NCBI GenBank assembly: GCA_949287505.1
Contig: CASEGX010000046.1
Location: forward strand, 1-40,781
Origin: an uncultured Spirochaetales bacterium
Lineage (GTDB): Bacteria; Spirochaetota; Spirochaetia; Sphaerochaetales; Sphaerochaetaceae
Length of the DNA stretch: 40,781 nucleotides
Reading direction: 5' to 3'
Part shown: positions 15,189-24,763 of the stretch, in pieces
How the letters are laid out: each line of letters opens with the position of its first letter
How positions within the stretch are numbered: the stretch's first letter is position 1
Notes under the pieces: generated by a model
Told to the model about the DNA's origin: nothing
What the model saw: only the letters and a program-made list of their open reading frames with translations
The model's database searches: none
Program-made: the position numbers and the translations under genes

Positions 15189-16946
15189 TCAGTCAAGTTC
15201 CTTCTCTACGATGTTTTCGTCAATCTTGGCCATTTCTCTGGCAATCTCTGCCTTGATCTCCTCCGCGAGATCCGAGATGAGATAGCTTGTCTCCTCTCCG
15301 GTACTTCTCAGCTTCACCTCAACCTTTCCTTCCTTGATGCTGCGGTTTCCGAGGGTGATCCTGATAGGAATACCGATCAAATCTGCATCTGCGAACTTGA
15401 CACCTGCCGTTTCTTTCCTGTCGTCGTAGAGCACATCAATTCCGCTGTTTGTCAGATTCTCATAGATTGATTCGGCAATTGCCGTATCCTTCACGAGGGA
15501 TACAAGGTGCACCTGATAAGGAGCAACGGAAATCGGGAGTTTCAGGCCTCCCTCATCATTGTATTCCTCAGCAAGGCATGCAAGAAGTCTTCCGACTCCG
15601 ATTCCATATGATCCCATAACCACAGGAATCTGCTTTCCTTCCTCGTCCTGGTATGTCGCATTCATTGAAGCTGAATATCTTGTACCAAGCTGGAAGATGT
15701 TTCCGATCTCCACACCCTTTGATGCCTTGAGCGGTTTGCCGCAATGCGGGCAGAGCGCGCCCTCACGTGCAGATGCGATATCTGCAACAATACCTGTGTA
15801 GTCACGGCCGAAGTTTGTATTGAGGAGGTGGTATCCGGTTTCATTTGCACCTGCAACGAGGTTGTTTGATTCAGCTACGGTATCATCGACGACAGTGATG
15901 ATTTCTCCTGTTGCTCCAATCGGGGATGCGAAGCCTGGTACCATGCCGTGTGCTTCAATCTCCTCCGGGCGGGCTGGGCGGAGTGCATTTGCCTTGACAG
16001 CGTTGGAAAGCTTTGATTCCTCGACCTCAAGATCTCCTCTTACAAGAGCGACAATGAGCTTGTCTTCTTCCTCTCCGTTCTTGTCATTGATGAATGTGCC
16101 GACCATGAATACGCATTTTGCAGTCTTTCTTGCATCGATTTTCAGATAATCAGCAAGTGCTTCAATGGTCTTTGCTTCCGGTGTCTCTACCTTCTCGACA
16201 GGCTTCATCTCTTCCTTGAAGTATTCCTTCTTCATCTTGGCAACCTGTCTGTTTGCCGTGTATCCGCATTCAGGGCAGAGAATGATGGTATCTTCTCCGA
16301 TCGGAGAGAGGTACATGTACTCGTGTGATACCTTTCCGCCCATCATGCCTGTATCAGCAGCTACAGCAACACAAGGAAGAGCACAGCGTGAGTAAATCCT
16401 GAAATATGCCTTGTAGTGAGCAGCATACTGCTTCTGCAGGCCTTCATAGTCTTTATCAAAGGTATAGGAGTCCAGCATTGTGAACTCGCGCACACGTATA
16501 AGTCCTGCCCTAGGTCTCGGGTCATCTCTCCATTTTGTCTGGATATGATAGACGAGAAGCGGCAGACGCTTATATGAATCAATGAGATTCCTTGCAAGAT
16601 CCGTTACCGCCTCCTCATGGGTCATTGCAAGAACCATGTCGCGGTTGTTGCGGTCCTTGAATCTTCCCATCTCCTTATCTATAGAATAGAATCTCCCGGT
16701 TTCCTTCCAGATATCTGCAGGATTGACGACAGGCATCAGAAGCTCCTCTGCTCCAATCCTGTCCATTTCTTCTCTGATGATTGTTTCGATCTTCTGTGTT
16801 GCTCTGAATCCGAGGGGAAGCAGGGAGAAAATACCTGCTCCCATCTGTCTGATATATCCTGCTCTTAAAAGGTATTCGTAGCCTTTGGTATCTGCTCCGC
16901 TCGGTGCTTCCCTGAGCGTCTTTGAAAACATCCTGGACATTCTCAT
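15189..16946 (-). CDS. proS: Prolyl-tRNA synthetase, bacterial type
   Basis: This 585-residue class II synthetase charges tRNA-Pro. Motif 2 is visible in QTKWRDDPRPRAGLIRVREF and motif 3 in MGSYGIGVGRLLA, together with LAMTHEEAVTDLARN. The large editing insertion typical of the bacterial form is present between about residues 230 and 400, and there are two CxxC pairs (CPECGY and CPHCGK). The C-terminal anticodon-binding domain is complete. An AGGAG lies 9-10 nt before the ATG. It is monocistronic with a good promoter and terminator. Confidence 0.97.
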   Translation of the reverse strand: MRMSRMFSKTLREAPSGADTKGYEYLLRAGYIRQMGAGIFSLLPLGFRATQKIETIIREEMDRIGAEELLMPVVNPADIWKETGRFYSIDKEMGRFKDRNNRDMVLAMTHEEAVTDLARNLIDSYKRLPLLVYHIQTKWRDDPRPRAGLIRVREFTMLDSYTFDKDYEGLQKQYAAHYKAYFRIYSRCALPCVAVAADTGMMGGKVSHEYMYLSPIGEDTIILCPECGYTANRQVAKMKKEYFKEEMKPVEKVETPEAKTIEALADYLKIDARKTAKCVFMVGTFINDKNGEEEDKLIVALVRGDLEVEESKLSNAVKANALRPARPEEIEAHGMVPGFASPIGATGEIITVVDDTVAESNNLVAGANETGYHLLNTNFGRDYTGIVADIASAREGALCPHCGKPLKASKGVEIGNIFQLGTRYSASMNATYQDEEGKQIPVVMGSYGIGVGRLLACLAEEYNDEGGLKLPISVAPYQVHLVSLVKDTAIAESIYENLTNSGIDVLYDDRKETAGVKFADADLIGIPIRITLGNRSIKEGKVEVKLRSTGEETSYLISDLAEEIKAEIAREMAKIDENIVEKELD

Positions 16947-16971
16947 GATGGTTATCTCCTAAACATCCCGG

Positions 16972-17000
16972 ATTATATGGTTAAGAGCAAAATGGGGCAA
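16972..17000 (-). promoter_or_regulatory. proS promoter
   Basis: TTGCCC (16995-17000) and TATAAT (16972-16977) lie on the minus strand with a 17-nt spacer. Confidence 0.65.
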
Positions 17001-17082
17001 TAAGCACATGGATAAATGTGGATTATATATAGTTCCATTTCCCCGCGCTTTGATATTATTGCTTTTCTGCGGTTTTGAGGAG

Positions 17083-17129
17083 TTTAAACATTTTAAATAG
17101 TTTTATTAAAACTTTTCTAAAAATTTTAG
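17083..17129. promoter_or_regulatory. Three tandem AT-rich palindromes, probable operators
   Basis: TTTAAA-CAT-TTTAAA (17083-17097), AGTTTTA-T-TAAAACT (17099-17113) and CTAAAA-A-TTTTAG (17117-17129) are three perfect inverted repeats in a row. They end at the -35 box of the carbohydrate operon, with centres 16 and 17 nt apart. They are good candidates for binding the LacI-type regulator at 26725 or another activator. Confidence 0.5.
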
Positions 17130-17157
17130 TTGACATATTAAATATTCGCGGTAATCT
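17130..17157 (+). promoter_or_regulatory. Carbohydrate operon promoter
   Basis: TTGACA (17130-17135) and TAATCT (17152-17157) are separated by 16 nt, upstream of rbsK. Confidence 0.65.
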
Positions 17158-17185
17158 TTAATCAAAATTTAACAGGGTTGCCACG

Positions 17186-18118
17186 ATGAAAAAGATACTT
17201 GTCATAGGAAGTTCAAACATTGATGTTTCAATCAGGGCCGAATCGATTCCGAAAGCCGGAGAGACCGTTAAAGGTGTGTCCGTGTCTTTGAATGCTGGAG
17301 GCAAGGGTGCCAATCAGGCAGTAGCTTGCAGCCGTCTGGGTGGCATGACAGGATTTGTAACCGTGCTGGGAACTGAAGGCGGGGAATCCCTTCTTTCGCT
17401 GTTCCGTGAATCCGGTATCGATTGTCGTGGAATAACTGTTCTTGACGGAAAGCAGACAGGGACTGCATATATAACGGTGGACAATAACGGGAAGAACACA
17501 ATCGTCGTGATTCCCGGAACCAATTATGACTGTACTTCAGAATATATAAAATCCAATGATCAGCTTCTGCAGGAAGCAGATATAATCATCCTTCAGCTGG
17601 AGATTCCTGAAGAGGCTGTTGACTGGGCCATCAGGCGTGGTTCGGAGCTCGGGAAGACCATCATACTCAATCCCGCTCCGGCTCCTGACAGTCTTAATCC
17701 CGAGTGGCTCTCCAGAATTGATTATCTAACGCCGAACGAGACAGAACTTGAGCGTATTTCAGGACTTCCTGTCTCTTCCGCAGAAGAAGCTGCAGCTGCT
17801 GCAAGATCCCTTATTGCAAAGGGTGTGAAAAACATAATCGCGACACTTGGGGGTAGCGGTGCGCTGCTTGTCAGCTCTGCGCTTACAGAGCAGTTCACTC
17901 CGCCGGATATCAAGGTGGTGGACACAACCGCTGCAGGAGATACATTCAATGGCGCATTTGCTGTTTATCTTGCAGAGGGGCGAAGCATAGCAGATGCAAT
18001 ACGTTTTGCTAATGCAGCTGCAACCTTATCAGTTTCCAGAAAAGGTGCGCAGTCATCGATTCCGACCAGGAAGGAGACTGAGGATTTCATTGTGGCATTG
18101 GCGGAGGAGATATCATGA
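17186..18118 (+). CDS. rbsK: Ribokinase
   Basis: This 310-residue PfkB-family kinase would phosphorylate D-ribose to ribose-5-phosphate. It has the N-terminal NAGGKGANQAVA motif near residue 37, the LNPAPAP and TPNETE segments typical of ribokinase, and DTTAAGDTFNGAF with the catalytic Asp252. It is the first gene of the large plus-strand operon and overlaps rbsD by 4 bp. Only a weak AGGG precedes the ATG. Pairing with RbsD supports ribose as the substrate. Confidence 0.92.
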   Translation: MKKILVIGSSNIDVSIRAESIPKAGETVKGVSVSLNAGGKGANQAVACSRLGGMTGFVTVLGTEGGESLLSLFRESGIDCRGITVLDGKQTGTAYITVDNNGKNTIVVIPGTNYDCTSEYIKSNDQLLQEADIIILQLEIPEEAVDWAIRRGSELGKTIILNPAPAPDSLNPEWLSRIDYLTPNETELERISGLPVSSAEEAAAAARSLIAKGVKNIIATLGGSGALLVSSALTEQFTPPDIKVVDTTAAGDTFNGAFAVYLAEGRSIADAIRFANAAATLSVSRKGAQSSIPTRKETEDFIVALAEEIS

Positions 18119-18513
18119 TGCGACGAAACGGTATTCTCAACAGCAGTCTTATATACGCTATAGCGAAGCTCGGACACACGCAGCGCATCGTCATATGCGA
18201 TGCCGGTATGCCGTTGCCGTTTGATGCCGAGGTGATAGATCTTTCACTTGTTCCAGGAGTTCCTTCATTTGTTCAGGTGCTTGAAGCCGTTTCATCCGAA
18301 CTCATGATAGAAAGCTATTATATTGCTTCCGAGACCAGGGTGGCCAATCCCGCCGTACAGAATTCAATAGAACGTGTTCTTGAAGGATTGCCATATCATG
18401 AGGTCTCTCATGAAGAGCTGAAAAGGATTTCCAATGATTCACAGGTTTTTGTACGTACCGGAGAGTGTACATCGTTTGCCAATGTAGTTCTCGTTTGCGG
18501 TGTGACTTTCTGA
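18115..18513 (+). CDS. rbsD: D-ribose pyranase RbsD
   Basis: This protein of about 132 residues belongs to the RbsD/FucU mutarotase family, which converts ribopyranose to the furanose form used by ribokinase. It follows E. coli RbsD closely in pattern: NGILNS, LGHTQRIVICDAGMP with the catalytic His, GVPSFVQVL and RTGECTSFANVVL. GAGGAG precedes two adjacent ATGs; the second (18118) better matches E. coli RbsD. Translation is coupled to rbsK. Confidence 0.93.
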   Translation: MMRRNGILNSSLIYAIAKLGHTQRIVICDAGMPLPFDAEVIDLSLVPGVPSFVQVLEAVSSELMIESYYIASETRVANPAVQNSIERVLEGLPYHEVSHEELKRISNDSQVFVRTGECTSFANVVLVCGVTF

Positions 18514-18537
18514 GATAACCATAAGGAGGATAAATAG

Positions 18538-19560
18538 ATGGAAAGAACCATGCTTGCAGCTGTTTTTGAAAAAGCTGGATATTTTACGCTAAAAGAACAT
18601 CCAATTCCGGAACTTATTAACGATGATGATATAATTGTTCAGGTTGATGCCGTCAGTATCTGTGGTACTGATGTTCATATAACAGCTGTTCCTCCTCGCT
18701 ATGAAGCAACAGAGGGAACAATCCTCGGTCATGAAATATGCGGGACTGTCGTCGAGAAGGGAATACGTGTTTCACATCTTGATATCGGAGACCGTATAGT
18801 AGTGAATCCGAATAACTACTGCGGTAATTGCGCATATTGCCGGAAGAATCTTCCAAATGAGTGTGAGCATATAGAGGCACTTGGTATCGATTATGATGGA
18901 GGATTTGCAAAATATGTCAGAATCAGTTCCAAGGTCGCATACAGAATAAACAAGGATGTAGATGTCTGCATCGCATCATGCGCAGAACCTCTTGCATGTG
19001 CGATAAACGGCCTGAACAAGGTTAAGGTGTCGCCATCTGATTCTGCTGTCATCATCGGCTCAGGTCCAATAGGTCTGATGATTGCGATGCTTTTGAAAGC
19101 TTCCGGTGTGACGCGCCTGTATATTCTCGAAACAGCTGAGTACAGGAATCAGTTTGCCAGGAATCTGAATCTCGGGACAGTGCTTAATCCACTTACAGAT
19201 GATGTCCGGGCACGTGTTTTTGCAGATACGGAAATCGGAGCAGATCTGGTTTTTGATGTCACGGGTTCGCAGTTTTCCTCTTCCGTTGATTATGCAAGAA
19301 AAGGGGGTTCTGTTGTCCTTTTTGGTGTCAACAAGCTCGCAAAAGCGGAAATGAAGCAGAGCGACATCACAACAAAGGAGCTCAAGGTCTTCGGTACCTG
19401 GCTTGCAAATGCGACATTCCCTACAGCAGTGAAGGTCATAGAGGATGGTCTGATTGATATTGGTGCGCTTATTACTGATGTGATTCCTCTTTCTGAGATC
19501 AAGACAGGGCTCGAGAAGCTTGCCAGAGGGCAGGCCGTGAAGGTCATCGTGAGACCGTGA
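18538..19560 (+). CDS. Zinc-dependent alcohol/polyol dehydrogenase
   Basis: This 340-residue medium-chain dehydrogenase has catalytic zinc ligands Cys42 (ICGTD) and His65-Glu66 (GHE), and the structural zinc cysteines 95, 98, 101 and 109. The nucleotide-binding motif is GSGPIGLM. It most resembles sorbitol, threonine and related polyol dehydrogenases that oxidise a secondary alcohol with NAD(P). AAGGAGG lies before the ATG. In this operon it should oxidise the imported polyol or sugar; the substrate is not visible. Confidence 0.88.
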   Translation: MERTMLAAVFEKAGYFTLKEHPIPELINDDDIIVQVDAVSICGTDVHITAVPPRYEATEGTILGHEICGTVVEKGIRVSHLDIGDRIVVNPNNYCGNCAYCRKNLPNECEHIEALGIDYDGGFAKYVRISSKVAYRINKDVDVCIASCAEPLACAINGLNKVKVSPSDSAVIIGSGPIGLMIAMLLKASGVTRLYILETAEYRNQFARNLNLGTVLNPLTDDVRARVFADTEIGADLVFDVTGSQFSSSVDYARKGGSVVLFGVNKLAKAEMKQSDITTKELKVFGTWLANATFPTAVKVIEDGLIDIGALITDVIPLSEIKTGLEKLARGQAVKVIVRP

Positions 19561-19572
19561 CAGGAGAAGGGT

Positions 19573-20643
19573 ATGAGAAGAATAAAAATAGGAATTCTCG
19601 GCTGTGGACAGATTGCCCAGATAATGCATCTGCCATACCTGAGCGCATCTGATGAGTTCTGTGTCTATGCTCTCTGTGACGTATCAGCAGAGCTCATGAG
19701 GTATGTCGGTGAAGAATATGGTGTTCCCGAAGAACGGCAGTACACGGATTTCAACAAGATGCTTGAGAACACGGACGTTGAGGCTGTTTTCATCTGTTCA
19801 AAGGAGCATTTCACACCTGTTATAGCCGCAGCCAAAGCACGCAAACACATATTTGTTGAAAAGCCTTTTGGATTCTCGCTTGCACAGGCAGAGGAGATGG
19901 TCAGGGTTGCAGACGAGAATCATGTGAAACTCATGGTCGGATACATGAAGGTGTATGATACAGGTTTCGAATTCGCACGGAAGAAGGTCAAGGAGATGAA
20001 GAACATAAGCCTTGTCCGCGTCCACGATTTCGGAGGTTCCTTTTCCTATACCAGGGATGTCTTCGATATAAAGAAAGGCTGCGATGTCGATCCTGCTTTC
20101 TTTTCCAAGGGAAAGGATGAGAACAACCAGATGATGCTTGATGGAATCGGAGAGGAGAATAAGGATCTTCTTCCTGCATACAGCCTTCTTCTCGGTGTTT
20201 CATCGCATGATTCTGTACTACTCCGTCATATGTTTGGAAATGATGCAGAGGTCCTTTTCACAAGTGTCCATAACGGCAGTTTCGTCTCTTCGATAATACG
20301 CTTCGGGGATGTTGAATGCATCTTTGAGAGTGGACTTGTCATGAAACGGGCTATCTGGGATGAGAATTTCTCTGTCTATTCAGATGATGTGAACCTTCGT
20401 ATCGATTTTCCGTGGCCATACCTCAAGAATGCGCCTTCAACTGTTCATGTAAGCGAGAATTACAAAGACAGCACAATGCCTTCTGAGACGGTCATCAGCA
20501 CCTCTTTCTCGGAGTCTTATCGCAACGAGATACATCATTTCTATGACTGCATCATCTGTGATAAAGAGCCTGTGACAAGCGGACGAGATGCAATCAATGA
20601 TCTTCGTCTGATGCGAGACATCATTGCAGCCGCGAGGAGATGA
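19573..20643 (+). CDS. Gfo/Idh/MocA-family oxidoreductase
   Basis: This 356-residue protein has an N-terminal Rossmann fold (IGILGCGQIAQIMHLPYL) and the family's EKPFGFS motif with Lys97, expected to take part in catalysis. Relatives oxidise hydroxyls of sugars, inositols or glycosides with NAD(P). It follows the zinc dehydrogenase by 12 nt and overlaps the next gene's first possible start. Two dehydrogenases in one operon suggest sequential oxidation and re-reduction, that is, epimerisation of a sugar carbon. Confidence 0.88.
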   Translation: MRRIKIGILGCGQIAQIMHLPYLSASDEFCVYALCDVSAELMRYVGEEYGVPEERQYTDFNKMLENTDVEAVFICSKEHFTPVIAAAKARKHIFVEKPFGFSLAQAEEMVRVADENHVKLMVGYMKVYDTGFEFARKKVKEMKNISLVRVHDFGGSFSYTRDVFDIKKGCDVDPAFFSKGKDENNQMMLDGIGEENKDLLPAYSLLLGVSSHDSVLLRHMFGNDAEVLFTSVHNGSFVSSIIRFGDVECIFESGLVMKRAIWDENFSVYSDDVNLRIDFPWPYLKNAPSTVHVSENYKDSTMPSETVISTSFSESYRNEIHHFYDCIICDKEPVTSGRDAINDLRLMRDIIAAARR

Positions 20644-20645
20644 TA

Positions 20646-21632
20646 ATGAGCGAGACAACAGCAATAGTCCTTGTATTCATTACATCTTTTCTTTGGGGAA
20701 CCTGGCTTCAGGCAAGGAAATATACAGGAACATTCCCTCTGACATCATTCATGGTGTGGCTTTATTTCGCTTCCATGGTTCTTGTCCTGCTTGCTGCTGC
20801 AGTCTATGGTCTCTTCGTTCCGTCAGATATCATCGGAGAAATTGCCTCCGATCCATATCGTGCAATAGCAGTTGTCATATGTGGTGCAGGGCTTGCCATC
20901 GGCATGTATATCCAGATGAATGTCATCGATAAGGTCGGCCTCATACTTGCCAATTCCGTAAGTGCGACATTCGGAGTCATTCTTGGAACATTGCTCACAG
21001 TCTGTCTTGGCGGCATTCCGGAGAATGTATCGATGTTTGTCGTATGGCTCAGCGTTGCTGTTCTCATCCTCGCGACATTTCTTTGCCAGTATTCCGGAAA
21101 GATGCGGGATGCTGACCTGCAGCGTAAATCCGTCAGGCCGGAAAAGACCCAGGATACGAAAGCCGTATTCCTTCTTATCCTGAGCTCAATCCTTATAACA
21201 GCGTACCCATTGGGAATGTCCATCGGAGTTAAGACAGTATCGTCAGGAGCAGGATTCTCGTCGATTGCATGTATATCGCTTCTTTCGATCGGATCATTTC
21301 TGGGTGTATTCGCTTTCTGTGCATTTCCCATGACCAGGAACAAGGAATGGGGAACTCTTGTAAGCCCCAGATACAGGAAGGAGATTGCTATTTCCTGTCT
21401 GTGCGGAGTCTGTCACTATGGCGGCAATCTCATTCATGTATTCACCGCTTCTGTTCTCAGTACTGCAATTTCCTGGCTTCTTGGCAGGCTTGGAAACATG
21501 TGGACATATCTCTGGGGTCTGTATCACCGGGAATACAGAGGTGCCTCAAGGAAGACATACACAATGCTGTTCTGCGGCATCGGGGTCTATATCGTCGGAA
21601 TCGTTCTGTTAGCTCAGAGTTTCTATAGCTGA
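20646..21632 (+). CDS. DMT-superfamily sugar transporter, GRP/RhaT-like
   Basis: This is a membrane protein of about 328 residues with about ten hydrophobic helices. The start of helix 1 (SFLWGTWLQARKYTG) and the C-terminal YHREYRGASRK segment resemble glucose/ribose porters and RhaT-type sugar-proton symporters of the drug/metabolite transporter superfamily. I chose the ATG at 20646 because GAGGAG lies 6 nt before it; an ATG at 20640 is too close. It gives the operon a second uptake system besides the ABC transporter. Confidence 0.75.
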   Translation: MSETTAIVLVFITSFLWGTWLQARKYTGTFPLTSFMVWLYFASMVLVLLAAAVYGLFVPSDIIGEIASDPYRAIAVVICGAGLAIGMYIQMNVIDKVGLILANSVSATFGVILGTLLTVCLGGIPENVSMFVVWLSVAVLILATFLCQYSGKMRDADLQRKSVRPEKTQDTKAVFLLILSSILITAYPLGMSIGVKTVSSGAGFSSIACISLLSIGSFLGVFAFCAFPMTRNKEWGTLVSPRYRKEIAISCLCGVCHYGGNLIHVFTASVLSTAISWLLGRLGNMWTYLWGLYHREYRGASRKTYTMLFCGIGVYIVGIVLLAQSFYS

Positions 21633-21643
21633 TGGAGGTTGTT

Positions 21644-22543
21644 ATGGCAATTAGGAAAAACAGAGGATTATCTAGTTATAAGCTGTTTGGATACTGGATG
21701 TGTCTGCCTGCGCTCATTCTCTTCACTGTCTTCGTGATCTATCCGCTGTTCAAAGGGTTCTATATCAGTCTGAACCAGTGGGATGGATTCAGCTCAATGA
21801 AATGGATCGGGCTGAAAAACTATGGCTTTGTCTTCGAAGATCCTGTTTTCTGGCAAGCTCTCAAGAACACATTCATCTATGCGATAGTCTCTCCTGTACT
21901 GAAGAATGTTGTAGGACTCATAGTCGCACTTATATTCGTCCAGCGTATTTTCGGAAGCTATTTCTTCCGTGTCTGCACATACATTCCTTATACATTCTCT
22001 TATGTCATCGTCGGTGTTCTTTTCGGGTGGATATATAATCCGACATTCGGACTTCTGAATAATTTCCTCACGGCTATCGGGGCGGAGGGTCTCATACGCG
22101 GATGGCTCAGTGACCCGGATATCGCTCTGTTTTCGGTAATCATGGTTGATGTGTGGAAATGCATGGGCTTCCATGGCGTGCTTTTCATGGCCGGTCTGAA
22201 TGCTATTCCTCAGGAGCTTTATGAAGCTGCTGATATCGATGGGGCCGGAACGCTTAAGAAATTCTGGCATATAACGCTGCCGCAGCTTAACAGCACTCTT
22301 GTAACAGGATTCCTTCTGGCGATGACCGGTGCGTTTGTCAACAACTACGATGTCGTGAATGTCATGACAGGCGGTGGTCCTTTCCACTCAACCGAGGTCG
22401 CCATCTACACGATCATGACAACGGCATTCCGTTATTCGAATATGGGTAAAGCCAATGCAATGAGCACGATTCTTGTCATTTTCGTCGCGATTGTGGGCTT
22501 TATACAGCTCAAGGCCATGACCCGCGATGAGAACTATGAATGA
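21644..22543 (+). CDS. Sugar ABC transporter permease (MalF-type)
   Basis: This 299-residue CUT1-family permease has six expected membrane helices and the EAA loop IPQELYEAADIDGAGTLKKF that docks to the ATPase. The ATG at 21644 has GGAGG 5 nt upstream; an ATG at 21632 overlaps the preceding stop and lacks a site. It pairs with the MalG-type permease that follows. No MalK-like ATPase gene is in the locus, so a shared ATPase encoded elsewhere is likely. Confidence 0.93.
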   Translation: MAIRKNRGLSSYKLFGYWMCLPALILFTVFVIYPLFKGFYISLNQWDGFSSMKWIGLKNYGFVFEDPVFWQALKNTFIYAIVSPVLKNVVGLIVALIFVQRIFGSYFFRVCTYIPYTFSYVIVGVLFGWIYNPTFGLLNNFLTAIGAEGLIRGWLSDPDIALFSVIMVDVWKCMGFHGVLFMAGLNAIPQELYEAADIDGAGTLKKFWHITLPQLNSTLVTGFLLAMTGAFVNNYDVVNVMTGGGPFHSTEVAIYTIMTTAFRYSNMGKANAMSTILVIFVAIVGFIQLKAMTRDENYE

Positions 22544-22555
22544 GAGGAGGGGTAT

Positions 22556-23395
22556 ATGAAGAATTATGCACTTAGAAAGGTTCTGTTCCGCATTTTCCTG
22601 TATCTGCTCATGGCTTTCTTCCTTGTCCTGACTCTTTATCCGATTTTCTGGATGCTCTCCGGGTCCTTGAAAACCGAGTCCGAGTTCTTCAGCAATGTCT
22701 GGGGTTTGCCAGAGAATCCGCAGTTCCAGAATTATGCAGAAGCCTGGGAGAGGGCAGGACTTGGAATGAAATTCCTTAACAGTGTTCTTACAACCGGGTC
22801 ATTCCTTCTGATCCTGATTCCTATGAACAGCTGTGCAGGTTATGCGCTTGCAAGATTGTCCTTCAAGGGAAAGAAACTGATATACAACTATCTGATTCTC
22901 GGAATCATGATTCCTGCAGGCGTTCTTGCAATGCCGACATTCACGATAGTCAATGAGATGGGATTGCTTAATTCCAGAGTCGGTCTTGTCCTTGTATATG
23001 CAGGACAGGCTATCAGCTTCGGTATGTTCATCATGCGCAACTATTTTATTTCGCTTCCTAAATCGCTTGAGGAAGCCGCAAGGATAGATGGAAGCTCTGA
23101 TTTCGGAGCATTCGTGAGGATCATACTTCCTCTGGCTGTGCCGGGAATCGTCACACAGGTCATATTCAGCGGCCTTGCCAACTGGAATGAATATCTGAGG
23201 GCAAATCTTCTTATAAGAAGCGCGGAGCTTCAGACGCTTCCGCTTGGAATGGCAAGTTTTGCCAATCAGGACACCATCAACTACCCGGTAATGTTTGCAG
23301 CTCTGGCGATGGCGACGGCCCCTGTAATCATTATTTATCTCTTGTGCCAGAAGACGTTTGTCAAAGGTGTCGCACAAGGTGCTGTGAAAGGATAA
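22556..23395 (+). CDS. Sugar ABC transporter permease (MalG-type)
   Basis: This 279-residue partner permease has the EAA motif LPKSLEEAARIDGSS and the typical MalG N-terminal segment LTLYPIFWMLSGSLK. It starts 12 nt after the first permease with GAGGAGG upstream. Together they form the membrane channel of a CUT1 carbohydrate importer. Confidence 0.94.
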   Translation: MKNYALRKVLFRIFLYLLMAFFLVLTLYPIFWMLSGSLKTESEFFSNVWGLPENPQFQNYAEAWERAGLGMKFLNSVLTTGSFLLILIPMNSCAGYALARLSFKGKKLIYNYLILGIMIPAGVLAMPTFTIVNEMGLLNSRVGLVLVYAGQAISFGMFIMRNYFISLPKSLEEAARIDGSSDFGAFVRIILPLAVPGIVTQVIFSGLANWNEYLRANLLIRSAELQTLPLGMASFANQDTINYPVMFAALAMATAPVIIIYLLCQKTFVKGVAQGAVKG

Positions 23396-23434
23396 CAGCT
23401 GCTTTATGTAAAACCCTTTTAAAAGGAGGAGAAT

Positions 23435-24763
23435 ATGAAACGGATTCTTTTTACCGTATTGCTGACCGTGCTTGCATTGTCCATGGTTTTCGCAGGAGGT
23501 GCGAATGAGGACTCAGGCAAACCCCAGGTTGTGGTGATGGGTAATGCCCGTATGTATGAGGGCGAGGAAGCCGCATGGGAGAAAGTCGCTGCTGATTTTG
23601 AGGCAGAGACCGGAATAGAGGTTGTACTCCGCTGGCAGGGAAAGTGGAATGAGGTGCCACAGAATCTGTCTACGGCAAGCCTCGCTGGAGAGAAGGTCGA
23701 TCTTGTTACAGTTGGAGCAGGCCTTATAAACTCAATTGTCGCAAGAACAGGTCTTCTGATGGATATCACGGATCTTATGGAGCCATATAGGGACAGGTTC
23801 GGCCAGGGCATGCTCGATTCATATACAATCGGAGGCAGGCTCTGGGGATTCCCGTATGGTAATTCAGCAGCCGGATTCATCTATTACAACAAGGATATCT
23901 TCAATGAACTGGGGATTGAGGCTCCTACGACATATGATGAACTTGTAGAGATTTCCAGGATAATTTCCGATCAAGGACTCATTCCTATGATCTTCAGAGG
24001 CAAGGATGAGACATACTGGTCGAACCTTTTCTTCTATGCATTCGCTCAGACGACCGGTAACAAGCCTATTGAAATGACTAATGACTTCCTGACCGGAAAG
24101 AGACAGTTCAATAGCCCGGAGGAGATAGCTGCTGTCGAGGCTGTCGTACAGTTTTTCAAGGATGGAGTGATCACATCGGATAGCCTTGATACAAACGGCG
24201 ATGGAATGAAGGCTGCTTTCCTGCAGCAGAAAGCCGCGATGATGCATACTCATAACTTCCAGCTTCTGCAACAAGACTGCCCGGATTTCGAACTTGGTAT
24301 TTTTGAATTCCCGATCATAGTCGAAGGAGCTTATTCCCAGCCATTCGGTGGTCCTGGTACAGGTATAGCCATCCCGTCATTTGCTGACAGGGACAATCTT
24401 GATAACACGATGAAATTCGTTGAATTCCTCCTTCGTCCGGAAAATGCGGATCTCATCGTCGGATGCTACAAGCCTGTTGTTGAGGTCATAAAGGGAATAA
24501 ACCTCGTGAATGATCCTAATGTCCAGTATCTGAACGATGTCATGATTCCAAAAACAGTTCCATACCTTGACTGGATCTGGCCTACAGAAGTCAATGCAGC
24601 AGTGTGTCAGATCATTCCTGCAGTGATTGCCGGTACGATGACTGCAGAGGAGGGAACCGAGACCGTGCAGGCTGCGCTGGACAGGATCCGGGAAGAGACC
24701 GGATACCAGTATGACTGGTGGAATTCCTGGACAGAAAGCGACTGGGAAAGAGTCACGCCATAA
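23435..24763 (+). CDS. Sugar ABC transporter substrate-binding protein
   Basis: This 442-residue extracellular solute-binding protein belongs to family 1 (MalE-like). Residues 1-20 form a Sec signal ending in MVFA before GGANED. It has no lipobox cysteine, so it is probably periplasmic. The body shows the usual pattern of this family, with KVDLVTVGAG and a glycine-rich FGGPGTGIAIP segment. AAAAGGAGG lies before the ATG and is complementary over 9 nt to small RNA B. The ligand is unknown. Confidence 0.93.
   Translation: MKRILFTVLLTVLALSMVFAGGANEDSGKPQVVVMGNARMYEGEEAAWEKVAADFEAETGIEVVLRWQGKWNEVPQNLSTASLAGEKVDLVTVGAGLINSIVARTGLLMDITDLMEPYRDRFGQGMLDSYTIGGRLWGFPYGNSAAGFIYYNKDIFNELGIEAPTTYDELVEISRIISDQGLIPMIFRGKDETYWSNLFFYAFAQTTGNKPIEMTNDFLTGKRQFNSPEEIAAVEAVVQFFKDGVITSDSLDTNGDGMKAAFLQQKAAMMHTHNFQLLQQDCPDFELGIFEFPIIVEGAYSQPFGGPGTGIAIPSFADRDNLDNTMKFVEFLLRPENADLIVGCYKPVVEVIKGINLVNDPNVQYLNDVMIPKTVPYLDWIWPTEVNAAVCQIIPAVIAGTMTAEEGTETVQAALDRIREETGYQYDWWNSWTESDWERVTP

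Noticed and set aside
17312..17330. TTGGCACCC sequence on the minus strand inside rbsK, resembling a sigma-54 site
   Set aside because: The spacing to the following TTGC is far too short for a sigma-54 promoter, and it lies within a coding region.
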